Assembly (NCBI RefSeq): GCF_042657385.1
Contig: NZ_JBHSLA010000005.1
Coordinates: 1 to 64,000 of the forward strand
Direction: 5' to 3'
DNA length: 64,000 nucleotides
From: Algorimicrobium hallyeonense
GTDB lineage: Bacteria > Bacteroidota > Bacteroidia > Flavobacteriales > Flavobacteriaceae
Shown: positions 51,734 through 60,293 of the stretch, piece after piece
Position numbering within the stretch: position 1 is the stretch's first letter
Layout: the number at the start of each line of letters is the position of its first letter
Position numbers and translations under genes: made by a program
The notes under the pieces: generated by a model
What the model saw: only the letters and a program-made list of their open reading frames with translations
Database searches by the model: none
What the model was told of the DNA's origin: nothing

Positions 51734-52752
51734 TGCAAAGCACACGAACCTTCACCGATAAAATTTTCTTAATCTTAAAAGGGTTGGGAATGGGAGCTGC
51801 CAATAAGGTCCCTGGAGTTTCTGGAGGTGTAGTTGCTTTTGTTGCTGGTTTTTATGAAGAGTTTATTTATTCCCTTCAAAAAATTAACCGAAAGGCTTTT
51901 AAACTATTAATTAACGGACGGTTTAAAAGTTTCTATCAATATATAAATGGGCGGTTTTTAAGCTTACTTTTTTTAGGAATGATTATCAGTTATTTTAGTA
52001 TTTCTAAAGTACTGGATTACCTTATAAAACATTATGAACTCTATGTTTGGAGTGTGTTTTTCGGTATGATTATTGGCTCCATTTATTACATCAGTAAGGA
52101 TTTTAAAGACTGGAATTTTAAAACCTATGTAGCACTTGCTATCGGAATTATTTTAGGTGTAAGCATCAGCTTTTTAGATCCAGCAATGGAAAATGATAAT
52201 TTATGGTTTGTATTTTTCTGCGGCATTATTAGTGTATCAGGCATGACACTTCCAGGATTTTCTGGCTCCTTTATACTTATTTTATTAGGTAACTATGTGT
52301 TATTATTAGTGGATTCTGTAAATGCCTTGTTTGATACCTTTGCAGAAGTTATTCAAGGGGATTTCAGTTTTATAGAAAATGCCGCTCGTATTCGCATGCT
52401 TAAAATATTAACCGTATTTACCCTAGGTTCTGTAGTGGGGCTCGTTACCTTTTCGCATGTATTAAGTTACATCCTGAAACATTATAAAAGTATTACATTG
52501 GCAACAATTATTGGATTCATAGTCGGATCATTAGGCGTGGTTTGGCCTTGGAAAAAAACGCTCTTCAAATTACAGACAGATGGAACCGCTTTATTAGATT
52601 CTTCGGGAAAGAAAATTATTGAAAATTACGAACGCTATTTCCCGGAAATGAACACGGAAACCTATTTGGCTTTAGTTTATATAATTCTTGGAATTGCCAT
52701 TGTCTTAGCCTTGGAATTTTACGGACAAAAAACACAGAAACAACATGCGTAA
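51733..52752 (+). CDS. DUF368 membrane protein 2 (putative polyprenyl-phosphate translocase)
   Basis: 339 residues, a paralogue of the gene before it: GLGMGAANKVPGVSGGVVAFVAGFYEEFI and SVSGMTLPGFSGSFILILLGNYVLL match the same blocks, with the rest diverged. The key Pro-Gly-Val-Ser-Gly-Gly motif is intact in both. Starts inside the stop of copy 1 and overlaps aroE by 8 bp. Tandem copies suggest either a hetero-oligomer or different lipid substrates; neither can be shown from sequence. Confidence 0.87.
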   Translation: MQSTRTFTDKIFLILKGLGMGAANKVPGVSGGVVAFVAGFYEEFIYSLQKINRKAFKLLINGRFKSFYQYINGRFLSLLFLGMIISYFSISKVLDYLIKHYELYVWSVFFGMIIGSIYYISKDFKDWNFKTYVALAIGIILGVSISFLDPAMENDNLWFVFFCGIISVSGMTLPGFSGSFILILLGNYVLLLVDSVNALFDTFAEVIQGDFSFIENAARIRMLKILTVFTLGSVVGLVTFSHVLSYILKHYKSITLATIIGFIVGSLGVVWPWKKTLFKLQTDGTALLDSSGKKIIENYERYFPEMNTETYLALVYIILGIAIVLALEFYGQKTQKQHA

Positions 52753-53482
52753 ATTCGGATTAATTGGTAAGAATATTTCGTATTCATTCTCTCAAAATTA
52801 TTTCTCCAATAAATTTTCGTCGGAAGCTATTATAGACGCCTCTTATGAAAATTTTGATATCCCAAATATTGAAGACGTTTTAAGCATTTTTGAAAGTACT
52901 GAAATAGTCGGGTTAAATGTGACGATTCCTTATAAAGAAACCATTATTCCTTATTTAGATAAGCTCCACAAAAAAGCACATAAAATAGGTGCTGTAAATA
53001 CCATAAAACGCACTAAAAAAGGTGAATTAGTAGGTTATAATACGGATTGTTATGGTTTTAAAAAATCATTAAAACCACATGTACGGCCTATTCATAAACA
53101 TGCCTTAATTTTAGGAACAGGAGGCGCTAGTAAAGCCATAGCTTTTACATTGGATGAATTAGGCATATCCTACAAATTTGTGTCTAGAACACGTGAAAAT
53201 CCTGAATATTTAACTTACAATGAATTAAAGGAAGCTACCATTTCCAAGCATTTAATTATTATAAATTGCACGCCTTTAGGAACCTTCCCAAATATCACGG
53301 ACGCTCCTAACCTACCGTATGAATTTCTTACAAAAGACCACATTCTTTACGATTTAATTTACAATCCTGAAGAGACCCAGTTTTTAAAATATGGCAACCT
53401 TAAAAACGCGACTACCATTAACGGTTTACAAATGTTGAAATTCCAAGCAGAGAAAGCATGGCGTATTTGGAACACATACTAA
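52745..53482 (+). CDS. aroE: Shikimate dehydrogenase
   Basis: NADPH-dependent reduction of 3-dehydroshikimate to shikimate. 245 residues. Substrate pocket SYSFSQNYFSNKF and NVTIPYKETIIPYLD with the catalytic Lys; the catalytic Asp in YNTDCYGF; nucleotide fold LILGTGGASKAIAFTL; C-terminal NGLQMLKFQAEKAWRIW. Somewhat shorter than the E. coli enzyme (272), as usual in Bacteroidota. It overlaps the second DUF368 gene by 8 bp, although the functions are unrelated. Confidence 0.95.
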   Translation: MRKFGLIGKNISYSFSQNYFSNKFSSEAIIDASYENFDIPNIEDVLSIFESTEIVGLNVTIPYKETIIPYLDKLHKKAHKIGAVNTIKRTKKGELVGYNTDCYGFKKSLKPHVRPIHKHALILGTGGASKAIAFTLDELGISYKFVSRTRENPEYLTYNELKEATISKHLIIINCTPLGTFPNITDAPNLPYEFLTKDHILYDLIYNPEETQFLKYGNLKNATTINGLQMLKFQAEKAWRIWNTY

Positions 53483-53585
53483 TTACACCATTTGTAACAT
53501 TAATACGGGTTAACCTTTTGTAGTTATTGTAGTTGTTGTTATCTTTAACGCTAGAGTTATTTTAAAAAACTAACACATTTACAAA

Positions 53586-55580
53586 ATGTCAGAGCACGAT
53601 AACCTGCCAAAAGCAGATGGAAAACCAGAAGAGTTACAACCGGAAACTACTGAAAACGTTCAAGAAAACCAGAACGTTACAAATGAATCATCACCTTCAG
53701 AAGCCATAGAAAAAATAGAAATACCTGTAGAAGCTGAAACAGCAAATGAAACTGAAAAAACAGTAGAAACGGTTACCGAAGATCATGATGAAGTCATTAA
53801 TGAGATTGAAGAATCCAATGCGGAAGACGCCGAGGATGAAGGCAATGCAGACAGGCATCATATTGAAGAAAAGGACTATGATAAAATGTCTATGGAAGCC
53901 TTGGTGAAGGAGCTGGAACATTTGGTTACAAACCATAAAGTGCAATCCATTAAAAAGCAAGTAGAGGAAATTCGTTCGGAATTTAAATCGCAGTTTAACA
54001 CTTTACTAGACGAGAAAAAGGAAGAATTTTTAAACGAAGGCGGAAATGAAATCGATTTCTTTTTTTCCAGTCCGCTGCAAAAACGTTTTAAAGATATATA
54101 CAAAGATTACAAAGGCAAACTACACACGCATCATAAAAACATAGAAAATAACCTAAAAGATAATTTAGCCAATAGGCTTGAAATTATTGAAGAAATAAAA
54201 GGATTACTTAATGATGAGGAAAATATAAATACTACCTATAAACACTTTAAGGAACTCCAAGATCGTTGGAAAACGGCTGGCCCAATTCCACGCGACAAAT
54301 ACAATAATGCTTGGAATAGTTACCATCATCATGTTGAGGTTTTTTATGATTTTCTACATTTAAATCGGGATTTACGGGATTTAGATTTCAAACATAATTT
54401 AGATCAGAAATTAAAAATTATTGAGCGTGCTGAAGAGTTAGCAAAAGACGAAGATTTAAATCGTGCATTTAGAGAGTTACAGGTGCTACATAAAATGTGG
54501 AAGGAAGAATTGGGCCCTGTTGACAAGGAACATCGTGAAGCCGTATGGGACCGTTTTAAAGCTGCCACGAAAACTATTCATGACAGGCGCCAAGTTTATT
54601 TTGCTGAATTAGATCAAGTTTACGAGAAGAATTTAGAAGTTAAAAATGAAATAATTCTTCAGATCAACAAAATCAGTGAAAAAGGAGCTGATTCACATAA
54701 TGGTTGGCAAAATAGCATTAAAGATGTGGAGCAATTTCGCAATTTATTTTTCAGTGCTGGAAAAGTGCCTATTAAGGTAAATGAGGAAACTTGGGCAAAA
54801 TTTAAAGAAGCAGTAAGAAACTTTAATCGCAAGAAAAATGCTTTTTATAAAAATTTAAAGAAATCGCAGTTTGATAATCTTCAAAAGAAAATGGATTTAA
54901 TTCAAATAGCAGAAGACAATAAAGATAGTGAGGATTTTGAAAGCACTACAGCTTTAATGAAGAAAATTCAAAGCGATTGGAAGAAAATTGGTCATGTACC
55001 TCGGAAGAATAGTGATAAAATCTGGAAGCAGTTTAAAACAGCTTGCAACTATTATTTTGACCGTTTGCACAAGGCTAAAGATGCCGTAAACGCGGAAGGC
55101 AATGAAGCCTTTACCAAAAAAGTGCAATTGCTTGAGGAATTGAAAACCTTGGAATTATCTGGTGACAAGGAAACAGATTTAGCAACCGTTAAATCCTTTA
55201 TTGAAAACTGGAAGTCGGTTGGTAATGTTCCCTCAAACAAGCGTTATATTGAAGGAAAATTAAATAAAGCCTTGGATGGTGTTTTCAAAAAATTGAATTT
55301 AAATAAAAATGAAGCCGAACTAATCAAGTTTGAAACCAAGTTAGAATCCCTTAATAATGCACAAGATTCTAGGCATTTAGACAATGAGCGTATTTTTATT
55401 AGAAAGCGTATTACTGAAATTAAAGCAGAAATAAATCAGTTGGAAAACAACTTGCAATTTTTTCAGAATGTTAATGATGAAAATCCTTTGGTACAAGACG
55501 TTCATAAAAATATTGAAAAACACAAGCAAGATTTGAAATTGTGGAAAACCAAATTGCGCAAAATTAAAGAATTATATTAG
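53586..55580 (+). CDS. DUF349 repeat protein
   Basis: 664 residues. An acidic, low-complexity N-terminus (about 1-95, Glu/Thr/Val rich) is followed by repeated DUF349 units of about 75 residues (e.g. ELQDRWKTAGPIPRDKYNNAWNSYHHHVEVFYDF, ELQVLHKMWKEELGPVDKEHREAVWDRFKAATKTIH, LMKKIQSDWKKIGHVPRKNSDKIWKQFKTACNYYFDRLH). The C-terminus is a coiled coil. No signal peptide. The molecular role of DUF349 proteins is not known to me; they are conserved in Bacteroidota and Actinobacteria. It is closed by a strong terminator. Confidence 0.88.
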   Translation: MSEHDNLPKADGKPEELQPETTENVQENQNVTNESSPSEAIEKIEIPVEAETANETEKTVETVTEDHDEVINEIEESNAEDAEDEGNADRHHIEEKDYDKMSMEALVKELEHLVTNHKVQSIKKQVEEIRSEFKSQFNTLLDEKKEEFLNEGGNEIDFFFSSPLQKRFKDIYKDYKGKLHTHHKNIENNLKDNLANRLEIIEEIKGLLNDEENINTTYKHFKELQDRWKTAGPIPRDKYNNAWNSYHHHVEVFYDFLHLNRDLRDLDFKHNLDQKLKIIERAEELAKDEDLNRAFRELQVLHKMWKEELGPVDKEHREAVWDRFKAATKTIHDRRQVYFAELDQVYEKNLEVKNEIILQINKISEKGADSHNGWQNSIKDVEQFRNLFFSAGKVPIKVNEETWAKFKEAVRNFNRKKNAFYKNLKKSQFDNLQKKMDLIQIAEDNKDSEDFESTTALMKKIQSDWKKIGHVPRKNSDKIWKQFKTACNYYFDRLHKAKDAVNAEGNEAFTKKVQLLEELKTLELSGDKETDLATVKSFIENWKSVGNVPSNKRYIEGKLNKALDGVFKKLNLNKNEAELIKFETKLESLNNAQDSRHLDNERIFIRKRITEIKAEINQLENNLQFFQNVNDENPLVQDVHKNIEKHKQDLKLWKTKLRKIKELY

Positions 55581-55613
55581 AAAGACACCACAAACCATAA
55601 AGGTCTCAAATAC

Positions 55614-55655
55614 AAAATCCTGCTTGTCGTATAAGAACGTCAAGCAGGATTTTTT
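55614..55655 (+). terminator. Terminator after the DUF349 gene
   Basis: AAAATCCTGCTTG pairs with CAAGCAGGATTTTTT around a 14-base loop. Confidence 0.88.
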
Positions 55656-55910
55656 CTAACTAAACTAACTAATAGTTGTTTTGTCCCAACCTAAACAACT
55701 AATTCTACCTACATGTACGTTATAAGGAAAGATAATTTTTGATTATGCTATTAATCTACTTTTTCAACGTACAATTATAATATATACGCACAGAAAATTG
55801 ATTTGGATGTTTTGGGTTGAAAGTTTTTTAAAACAAGACTTAATAAAAACCTATCAAACTAAAAATCAGCAAAATAAAATTACATATTTTTTACATTCAC
55901 CAAAGTTGAA
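55656..55910. other. AT-rich intergenic stretch
   Basis: No gene or RNA is visible. It separates the terminator of the DUF349 gene from the mazG repeat array. Confidence 0.4.
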
Positions 55911-56151
55911 GCTATTGAAAACCTGAAAAACAGTTTTCAATTACCGCTTTTTAGTTTCTTCCCAATATGAAACTATTTGAAAACCTGAAAAACGGTTTTC
56001 AATTACCGATTTTTAGCTTCTTCCCAATATGAAACTATTTGAAAACCTGAAAAACGGTTTTCAATTACCGCTTTTTAGCTTCTTCCCAATATGAAACTAT
56101 TTGAAAACCTGAAAAACGGTTTTCAATTACCGCTTTTTAGCTTCTTCCCAA
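55911..56151 (-). repeat. Four-copy 62-bp tandem repeat of the mazG 3' end
   Basis: TTACCG, which holds the minus-strand stop codon of mazG, recurs at 55941, 56003, 56065 and 56127, each exactly 62 bp apart. Every unit holds the last mazG codons (WEEAKKR or near-identical, then TAA) and a hairpin GAAAACC-N8-GGTTTTC. The copy next to the gene and the third are alike; the distal ones carry point changes (CAGTTTTC, TAGTTTC, CCGATTT). This is a local tandem duplication of gene end plus terminator. Confidence 0.92.
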
Positions 56152-56900
56152 AAAACGTCCATTTCACCCAAAGTCATGTCTTTGAGGTTTTTGTTTAAAG
56201 ATTTCGCTTTTGCTTCCAAGTATTGAAAGCGCTTGGTAAATTTTTTATTAGTGCGTTCAAGAGCGTTTTCTGGGTTAATTTTTAAAAATCGTGCGTAATT
56301 TACCATAGAAAACAGGACATCGCCAAATTCACTCTCCATAGCTTCTTGATTACCAGCGTTCACTTCATCTTTAAATTCCTGAAGCTCCTCCTCCACTTTT
56401 TCCCAAACCTGATTTGGCTCCTCCCAATCGAATCCTACTCCTGCAACTTTTTCCTGAATCCTACTTGCCTTTACCAATGCTGGCAAACTTTTTGGAACAC
56501 CTTCCAGGACACTCGTTTTGCCTTCTTTAAGTTTTAAATTTTCCCAGTTTCGTTTTACATCTGCTTCATTATCCACTTTAACATCACCATAAATATGTGG
56601 ATGTCTATGAATAAGTTTCTCGCAAATGCTATTACAAACATCCGCAATGTCAAAATCATTCGTTTCGCTTCCAATTTTAGAATAAAAAACAATATGCAAC
56701 AGCACATCACCCAATTCCTTTTTGACTTCCTCTAAATCGTTATCTAAAATAGCATCGCCTAATTCATAGGTTTCTTCTATGGTCAAGTGCCTTAAAGTTT
56801 CCATAGTTTGCTTTTTATCCCAAGGACATTGCACACGCAGCTCGTCCATAATGGTTAATAATCTACCGAAAGCTTTGAGTTGATCTTCTCTGGTATTCAT
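56127..56900 (-). CDS. mazG: Nucleoside triphosphate pyrophosphohydrolase
   Basis: All-alpha NTP pyrophosphohydrolase of 257 residues that cleans abnormal nucleotides and in other bacteria lowers (p)ppGpp. Two MazG domains: N-terminal with LRVQCPWDKKQTMETLRHLTIEETYELGDAI and EEVKKELGDVLLHIVFYSKI (metal-binding EExxE...ExxD), C-terminal with EELQEFKDEV and EFGDVLFSMVNYARF. Its C-terminal codons (VFWEEAKKR-stop) begin the 62-bp repeat array. Last gene of the run def-DUF5606-mazG on the minus strand. Confidence 0.95.
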   Translation of the reverse strand: MNTREDQLKAFGRLLTIMDELRVQCPWDKKQTMETLRHLTIEETYELGDAILDNDLEEVKKELGDVLLHIVFYSKIGSETNDFDIADVCNSICEKLIHRHPHIYGDVKVDNEADVKRNWENLKLKEGKTSVLEGVPKSLPALVKASRIQEKVAGVGFDWEEPNQVWEKVEEELQEFKDEVNAGNQEAMESEFGDVLFSMVNYARFLKINPENALERTNKKFTKRFQYLEAKAKSLNKNLKDMTLGEMDVFWEEAKKR

Positions 56901-57017
56901 AATTGGTTTTTGATAAAATTACAATTAAATTTAGTGTCTTTAGGATTATAACAAACTAAAAAATCCAGTAAGGCAAAAGCATTACTGGATTTTTTATATT
57001 CAAAATAATAAATGGTC

Positions 57018-57449
57018 TTATTCTTCTTCGTCCGCTGTTACAGCTTCGGTTCCAGCTTCTACCTCCAAATCTAACAAGTCATTTTTTTGAAGTAAATTAT
57101 ACCACTGAATAATTTTTTTAATATCACTAGCGTACACTCGATCTTCATCATAATCTGGTAAAACTTCAAAGAAATATTCTTCTAATTTGTCTTTACTTTC
57201 TTTATGACTAATAGATGTTTCGTTACCTGATTCTTTTTCTTTAATCAATTTAAAAACCTCACGTAACGGTTTTTCTTCGGTAAGTGTATAAATAGCAATT
57301 TCGCTCAAGATACTTACATTATGATGAATGCCTACAGACATTTTTTTACCATCTAACAACGATTCGGCTACAAAGCCACCTCGTGTTTGGGCAATCATTT
57401 TATACAATCCTGGTTTTCCTGCTATTGATAATATTTTTTCTAGACTCAT
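57018..57449 (-). CDS. DUF5606 protein
   Basis: 143 residues. The opening LEKILSIAGKPGLYKMIAQTRGGFVAESLLDGKKMSV and VSILSEIAIYTLTEEKPLREVFKLI are characteristic of this small conserved family of Bacteroidota; the tail is acidic (EVEAGTEAVTADEEE). The start of the family resembles an SH3-like or translation-related domain, but the function is unknown. It lies between def and mazG, the usual order in this family. Confidence 0.88.
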   Translation of the reverse strand: MSLEKILSIAGKPGLYKMIAQTRGGFVAESLLDGKKMSVGIHHNVSILSEIAIYTLTEEKPLREVFKLIKEKESGNETSISHKESKDKLEEYFFEVLPDYDEDRVYASDIKKIIQWYNLLQKNDLLDLEVEAGTEAVTADEEE

Positions 57450-57502
57450 ATTTTCATTTTAAAGAGGGCAAATATCAAACGTTTACTGATGTTAAACAAA
57501 TA

Positions 57503-58093
57503 TTATCGTTTCTTTTTTTGACTTGGGAAACGCATGCGATAATCCACATTAATTTTTCCTTTAGAAATGTTTGAAAGTTTACTTTTTATTAATCGTTTTT
57601 TTAATGATGATAGCTTATCTGTAAACAAAACACCTTCAATATGATCGTATTCATGTTGAATTACACGTGCTACTAACCCATCATAGGTTCTGGTATGCTT
57701 TTCAAAATTTTCATCGTAAAATTCTATCGTAATTGTTGGTTTTCTAAACACATCTTCCCGAACATCTGGAATACTTAAACAACCTTCATTAAACGCCCAT
57801 TCATCGCCCGTTTCCTCTAGTATTTTAGCATTTATAAAAGTTTGCTTAAAATCCTTTAAAAAGGCCTGTTCTTCCTCTGATAACACATCATCTTCCGCAA
57901 AAGGAGATGTATCTACTAGAAACAAACGAATATCTAAACCTATTTGTGGCGCAGCAAGACCAACACCAAACGCATTGTACATGGTTTCATACATGTTCGC
58001 TAACAACTCATCAAGTTTTGGGTAATCTTTTGCAATTTCTTTTCCTACTTTTTTTAATACAGGATCGCCATAGGCTACAACAGGTAATATCAT
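57503..58093 (-). CDS. def: Peptide deformylase
   Basis: Removes the formyl group from new proteins. 196 residues. All three motifs are intact: GVGLAAPQIG (motif 1), EGCLSIP (motif 2, metal-binding Cys) and QHEYDHIEG (motif 3, HExxH). Has the long insertion between motifs 1 and 2 (DDVLSEEEQAFLKDF) seen in Bacteroidota enzymes. The start ILPVVAYGDPVLKKVG is standard. Upstream is a small secreted-protein gene; ruvX, the usual neighbour, is 1.6 kb away here. Confidence 0.97.
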   Translation of the reverse strand: MILPVVAYGDPVLKKVGKEIAKDYPKLDELLANMYETMYNAFGVGLAAPQIGLDIRLFLVDTSPFAEDDVLSEEEQAFLKDFKQTFINAKILEETGDEWAFNEGCLSIPDVREDVFRKPTITIEFYDENFEKHTRTYDGLVARVIQHEYDHIEGVLFTDKLSSLKKRLIKSKLSNISKGKINVDYRMRFPSQKKKR

Positions 58094-58150
58094 GGATTTT
58101 CTTATCTATTAATTCTTTGCAAAAATACAATTCTTCTTAATTATACCTAT

Positions 58151-58178
58151 AAAAAAACTCCTTTAAAAAAGGAGTTTA
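58151..58178 (-). terminator. Terminator after the 81-residue secreted protein gene
   Basis: AAACTCCTTT (58155-58164) pairs with AAAGGAGTTT (58168-58177). On the minus strand a T-run follows. Confidence 0.75.
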
Positions 58179-58206
58179 GTAGTGTATGTTTAAAACTTCA
58201 ATATTT

Positions 58207-58452
58207 TTAGCAAATAAGTCGTGTTTCTTTTAAAACAAATAAATTTATTTTTCCGTTTAATTTAGATTCAATCTTATTGGTTAATATATCCTTCTTTTTA
58301 GCAGCTATCTCAATAGAATCCGATTTTACATCTGTAGTGGTTTGGGTAGTAGGCACTATTTTCTTAATATCTTCAATTTTATTAGAAGATTGAGCTTGCA
58401 TACTTGTTAAACTTAATACTGTAAAAATTCCGATTAATAAAAACTGTTTCAT
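58207..58452 (-). CDS. Small secreted protein of unknown function
   Basis: 81 residues: signal peptide MKQFLLIGIFTVLSLTSMQAQ, then a short Lys/Ile/Thr-rich mature part of about 60 residues (IEDIKKIVPTTQTTTDVKSDSIEIAAKK). No domain recognised. Own promoter (58479-58486) and terminator support that it is expressed. It interrupts the usual ruvX-def neighbourhood. Confidence 0.65.
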   Translation of the reverse strand: MKQFLLIGIFTVLSLTSMQAQSSNKIEDIKKIVPTTQTTTDVKSDSIEIAAKKKDILTNKIESKLNGKINLFVLKETRLIC

Positions 58453-58478
58453 TATTATGTTACTTTAATTGAACAGGA

Positions 58479-58503
58479 CAAATATAACATCGATAAACGG
58501 TAA
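58479..58503 (-). promoter_or_regulatory. Promoter of the small secreted protein with upstream motif
   Basis: On the minus strand TATATTTG (58486 to 58479) lies 26 bp before the ATG. Just 3 bp further upstream is TTACCGTTTATCGA (58503 to 58490), which recurs elsewhere in this region. No -33 TTG is present, so the motif may be bound by an activator. Confidence 0.5.
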
Positions 58504-58920
58504 GAATATAATTAATTTGTTGAAACACGAGATATAATCGTTAACAAGATAAAGCCGTGTATTTCATCGATAAACGCACTGTTAATAGACCTTAACAAAC
58601 GACATTTAATCGGTTTTTTAATAATAAAAAGTAGCTACAAACCTAACATAATTGGGATGTGGCATACTATTTTTGAATTCAAAACAATATAAAAACAGAC
58701 CAAAAACAACCCTGTTCGATAAACGGTAAATTGGATGTTTAAACAAAACGCTTGGGTGAAAGTTACTGATTTTATTAGCGAGAACTTATTATGAAATAAG
58801 AAAACTAAATAAACCAATGAGTAAAGTTATAAAATTTTAGGCTTCTATGGCAGTTGTTTTACTATAAAACTTAATACATAAACCTGATTCTATTATCTAC
58901 CGCTTTTTTTTAACGGATAA
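58504..58920. other. Intergenic region with repeated TCGATAAACG motifs
   Basis: No gene supported; the 60-codon minus frame at 58635-58817 has no family features. It holds ATCGATAAACG at 58566-58576 and a perfect 14-base repeat of the promoter motif at 58716-58729 (TCGATAAACGGTAA). Confidence 0.45.
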
Positions 58921-58962
58921 CAAAAAAACCTCCTACAAATTGTAAGAGGCCTTTTTTTTATA
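58921..58962 (-). terminator. Terminator after the T9SS cargo gene
   Basis: CCTCCTACAA pairs imperfectly with TTGTAAGAGG; on the minus strand it is followed by a run of T. 13 bp after the stop codon. Confidence 0.7.
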
Positions 58963-58974
58963 AAACTTAAATGT

Positions 58975-59571
58975 TTACTTCATGATTACAACCTTTTTTG
59001 AAACGGTAGAAGATCCACTTTCTACTTGTAACAAATACACGCCATTCGGCAAATTAGAAATTTCTAATTGTTTTCTCGCCAAATTAGAAACGGTATTGGT
59101 TAAAACGCGCTTTCCTGTTACTGAAAACAAATTGATTTCAGCATTTAGATTGCTTCCAAAAACAACATGTAATGAATTACCTTGAACTACTGGGTTAGGA
59201 AAAACTGTAAAATTATTTAAAGCTTTGTCAATAGATTCCATAGATAAGGTTTCATTTGTCAAGTTTCCATTGATGTACTCGCAAGTTACGGCTCCAAAAT
59301 CGGCCGTAAATGATGTGATATCCGCAATTGGTGTGTCTCCAGGCTCAATATCATAAACTGCTGACGAGCTATCACAAGTAATTAAATTAAAAACACTACC
59401 AGCCACAGTGATAGTCGTTGGTCTATCAACACATGGTGGAGCTCCGGCATCATAAAAGAAGAACAAAGAGGTGGAGTTTGAAAATCCGTTATCTGGACAG
59501 ACCTGGGCTTGTACTTGGTTAAAAAATAAAAACGATGCAAACAGCATCATTGACATGTAGTTTTTTTTCAT
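58975..59571 (-). CDS. Small secreted protein with T9SS sorting domain
   Basis: 198 residues. Signal peptide (about 1-22, ending QVQAQ), a short Cys-containing mature region (about 23-110: CPDNGFSNST, PPCVDRPTTIT, LITCDSSS, VTCEYING) and a T9SS type A C-terminal domain (about 120-198: FTVFPNPVVQGNSLHVVF, INLFSVTGKRVL, LPNGVYLLQVESGSSTVSKKVVIMK). The cargo part is so short that it may act as a ligand-binding or structural module. Has its own terminator. Confidence 0.85.
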   Translation of the reverse strand: MKKNYMSMMLFASFLFFNQVQAQVCPDNGFSNSTSLFFFYDAGAPPCVDRPTTITVAGSVFNLITCDSSSAVYDIEPGDTPIADITSFTADFGAVTCEYINGNLTNETLSMESIDKALNNFTVFPNPVVQGNSLHVVFGSNLNAEINLFSVTGKRVLTNTVSNLARKQLEISNLPNGVYLLQVESGSSTVSKKVVIMK

Positions 59572-59731
59572 AATAAACGTAATTGGGTTTCTGTCAAAAA
59601 TACTTCTAACGCAAGTTCACTGTGAAAAATATTAGCCAAACGACTAATAAAAACGATATTCCAACTAGTCTCTGCGGTATATTCTTGAAATACACCGGAT
59701 AAACGGAATTACAAAATAATTACAGAAAAAA

Positions 59732-60142
59732 CTATTTAGAACTCAAATAGCTTTGAAGAATTAACGTCGCACTAATTTCATCAACCAATGCTTTATTTTG
59801 GCGTTTCTTTTTAGATAAACCACTGTCTATCATGGTCTGAAAAGCCATTTTAGATGTAAATCGCTCATCAACACGTGCAATAGGGATTTGAGGAATTGAT
59901 TTTTGTAACTTTTCTAAAAATGGTAAAATAAGTGCTTCACTTTCAGATGCCTGATTATTCATTTGTTTTGGTTCGCCAACCACAAATAACTCTACCGATT
60001 CCGTTTTAACATAATCCATTAAAAAGCTAATCAGCTTCTTGGTATCTACCGTCGTTAGGCCAGATGCTATTATTTGCATCTCATCTGTAACAGCTATTCC
60101 TGTTCTAACTTTTCCGAAATCTATTGCAAGTATACGTCCCAT
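59732..60142 (-). CDS. ruvX: Putative pre-16S rRNA nuclease / Holliday junction resolvase-like
   Basis: RNase H-like nuclease of the YqgF family, 136 residues. Opening GRILAIDFGKVRTGIAVTDE with the first catalytic Asp, ELFVVGEPKQMNN, RVDERFTSKMAFQTM (catalytic Glu/Arg region) and the final Asp region KALVDEISATLILQSYL. In other bacteria YqgF processes the 5' end of 16S rRNA. A -7 element (TAACTTTG, 60157 to 60150 on the minus strand) lies close upstream. Confidence 0.94.
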   Translation of the reverse strand: MGRILAIDFGKVRTGIAVTDEMQIIASGLTTVDTKKLISFLMDYVKTESVELFVVGEPKQMNNQASESEALILPFLEKLQKSIPQIPIARVDERFTSKMAFQTMIDSGLSKKKRQNKALVDEISATLILQSYLSSK

Positions 60143-60149
60143 ATAGAGG

Positions 60150-60157
60150 CAAAGTTA
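60150..60157 (-). promoter_or_regulatory. -7 element of ruvX
   Basis: On the minus strand TAACTTTG matches TAnnTTTG, 8 bp before the ruvX start. That gives a very short or leaderless transcript. Confidence 0.45.
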
Positions 60158-60232
60158 CCATTTAAAACTAAAACTTAATTAGAAAACCTATTTTTTAAAA
60201 GCAATCCGTAATAAAGAATTCAATTATAACTT

Positions 60233-60240
60233 TATCTTTG
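60233..60240 (+). promoter_or_regulatory. -7 element of dapD
   Basis: TATCTTTG ends at 60240. The transcript would start about 60247, so the in-frame GTG at 60240 cannot be the start codon, which supports the ATG at 60294. Confidence 0.5.
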
Positions 60241-60293
60241 TGAAAAGAGCAAGAATTATACAATTAGACGCTCAATTTTTTAGTAAAACTATT

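Noticed and set aside
55911..56151. CRISPR array
   Set aside because: The repeats follow each other at 62 bp without unique spacers, and the unit is the mazG gene end. No cas genes are in the window.
58635..58817. 60-codon minus-strand frame in the ruvX-def interval
   Set aside because: Hydrophobic by AT-richness, no ribosome or promoter context, overlaps repeated regulatory motifs.
60240..60293. GTG start of dapD at 60240
   Set aside because: It coincides with the last base of the -7 element; the family N-terminus begins at ATG 60294.
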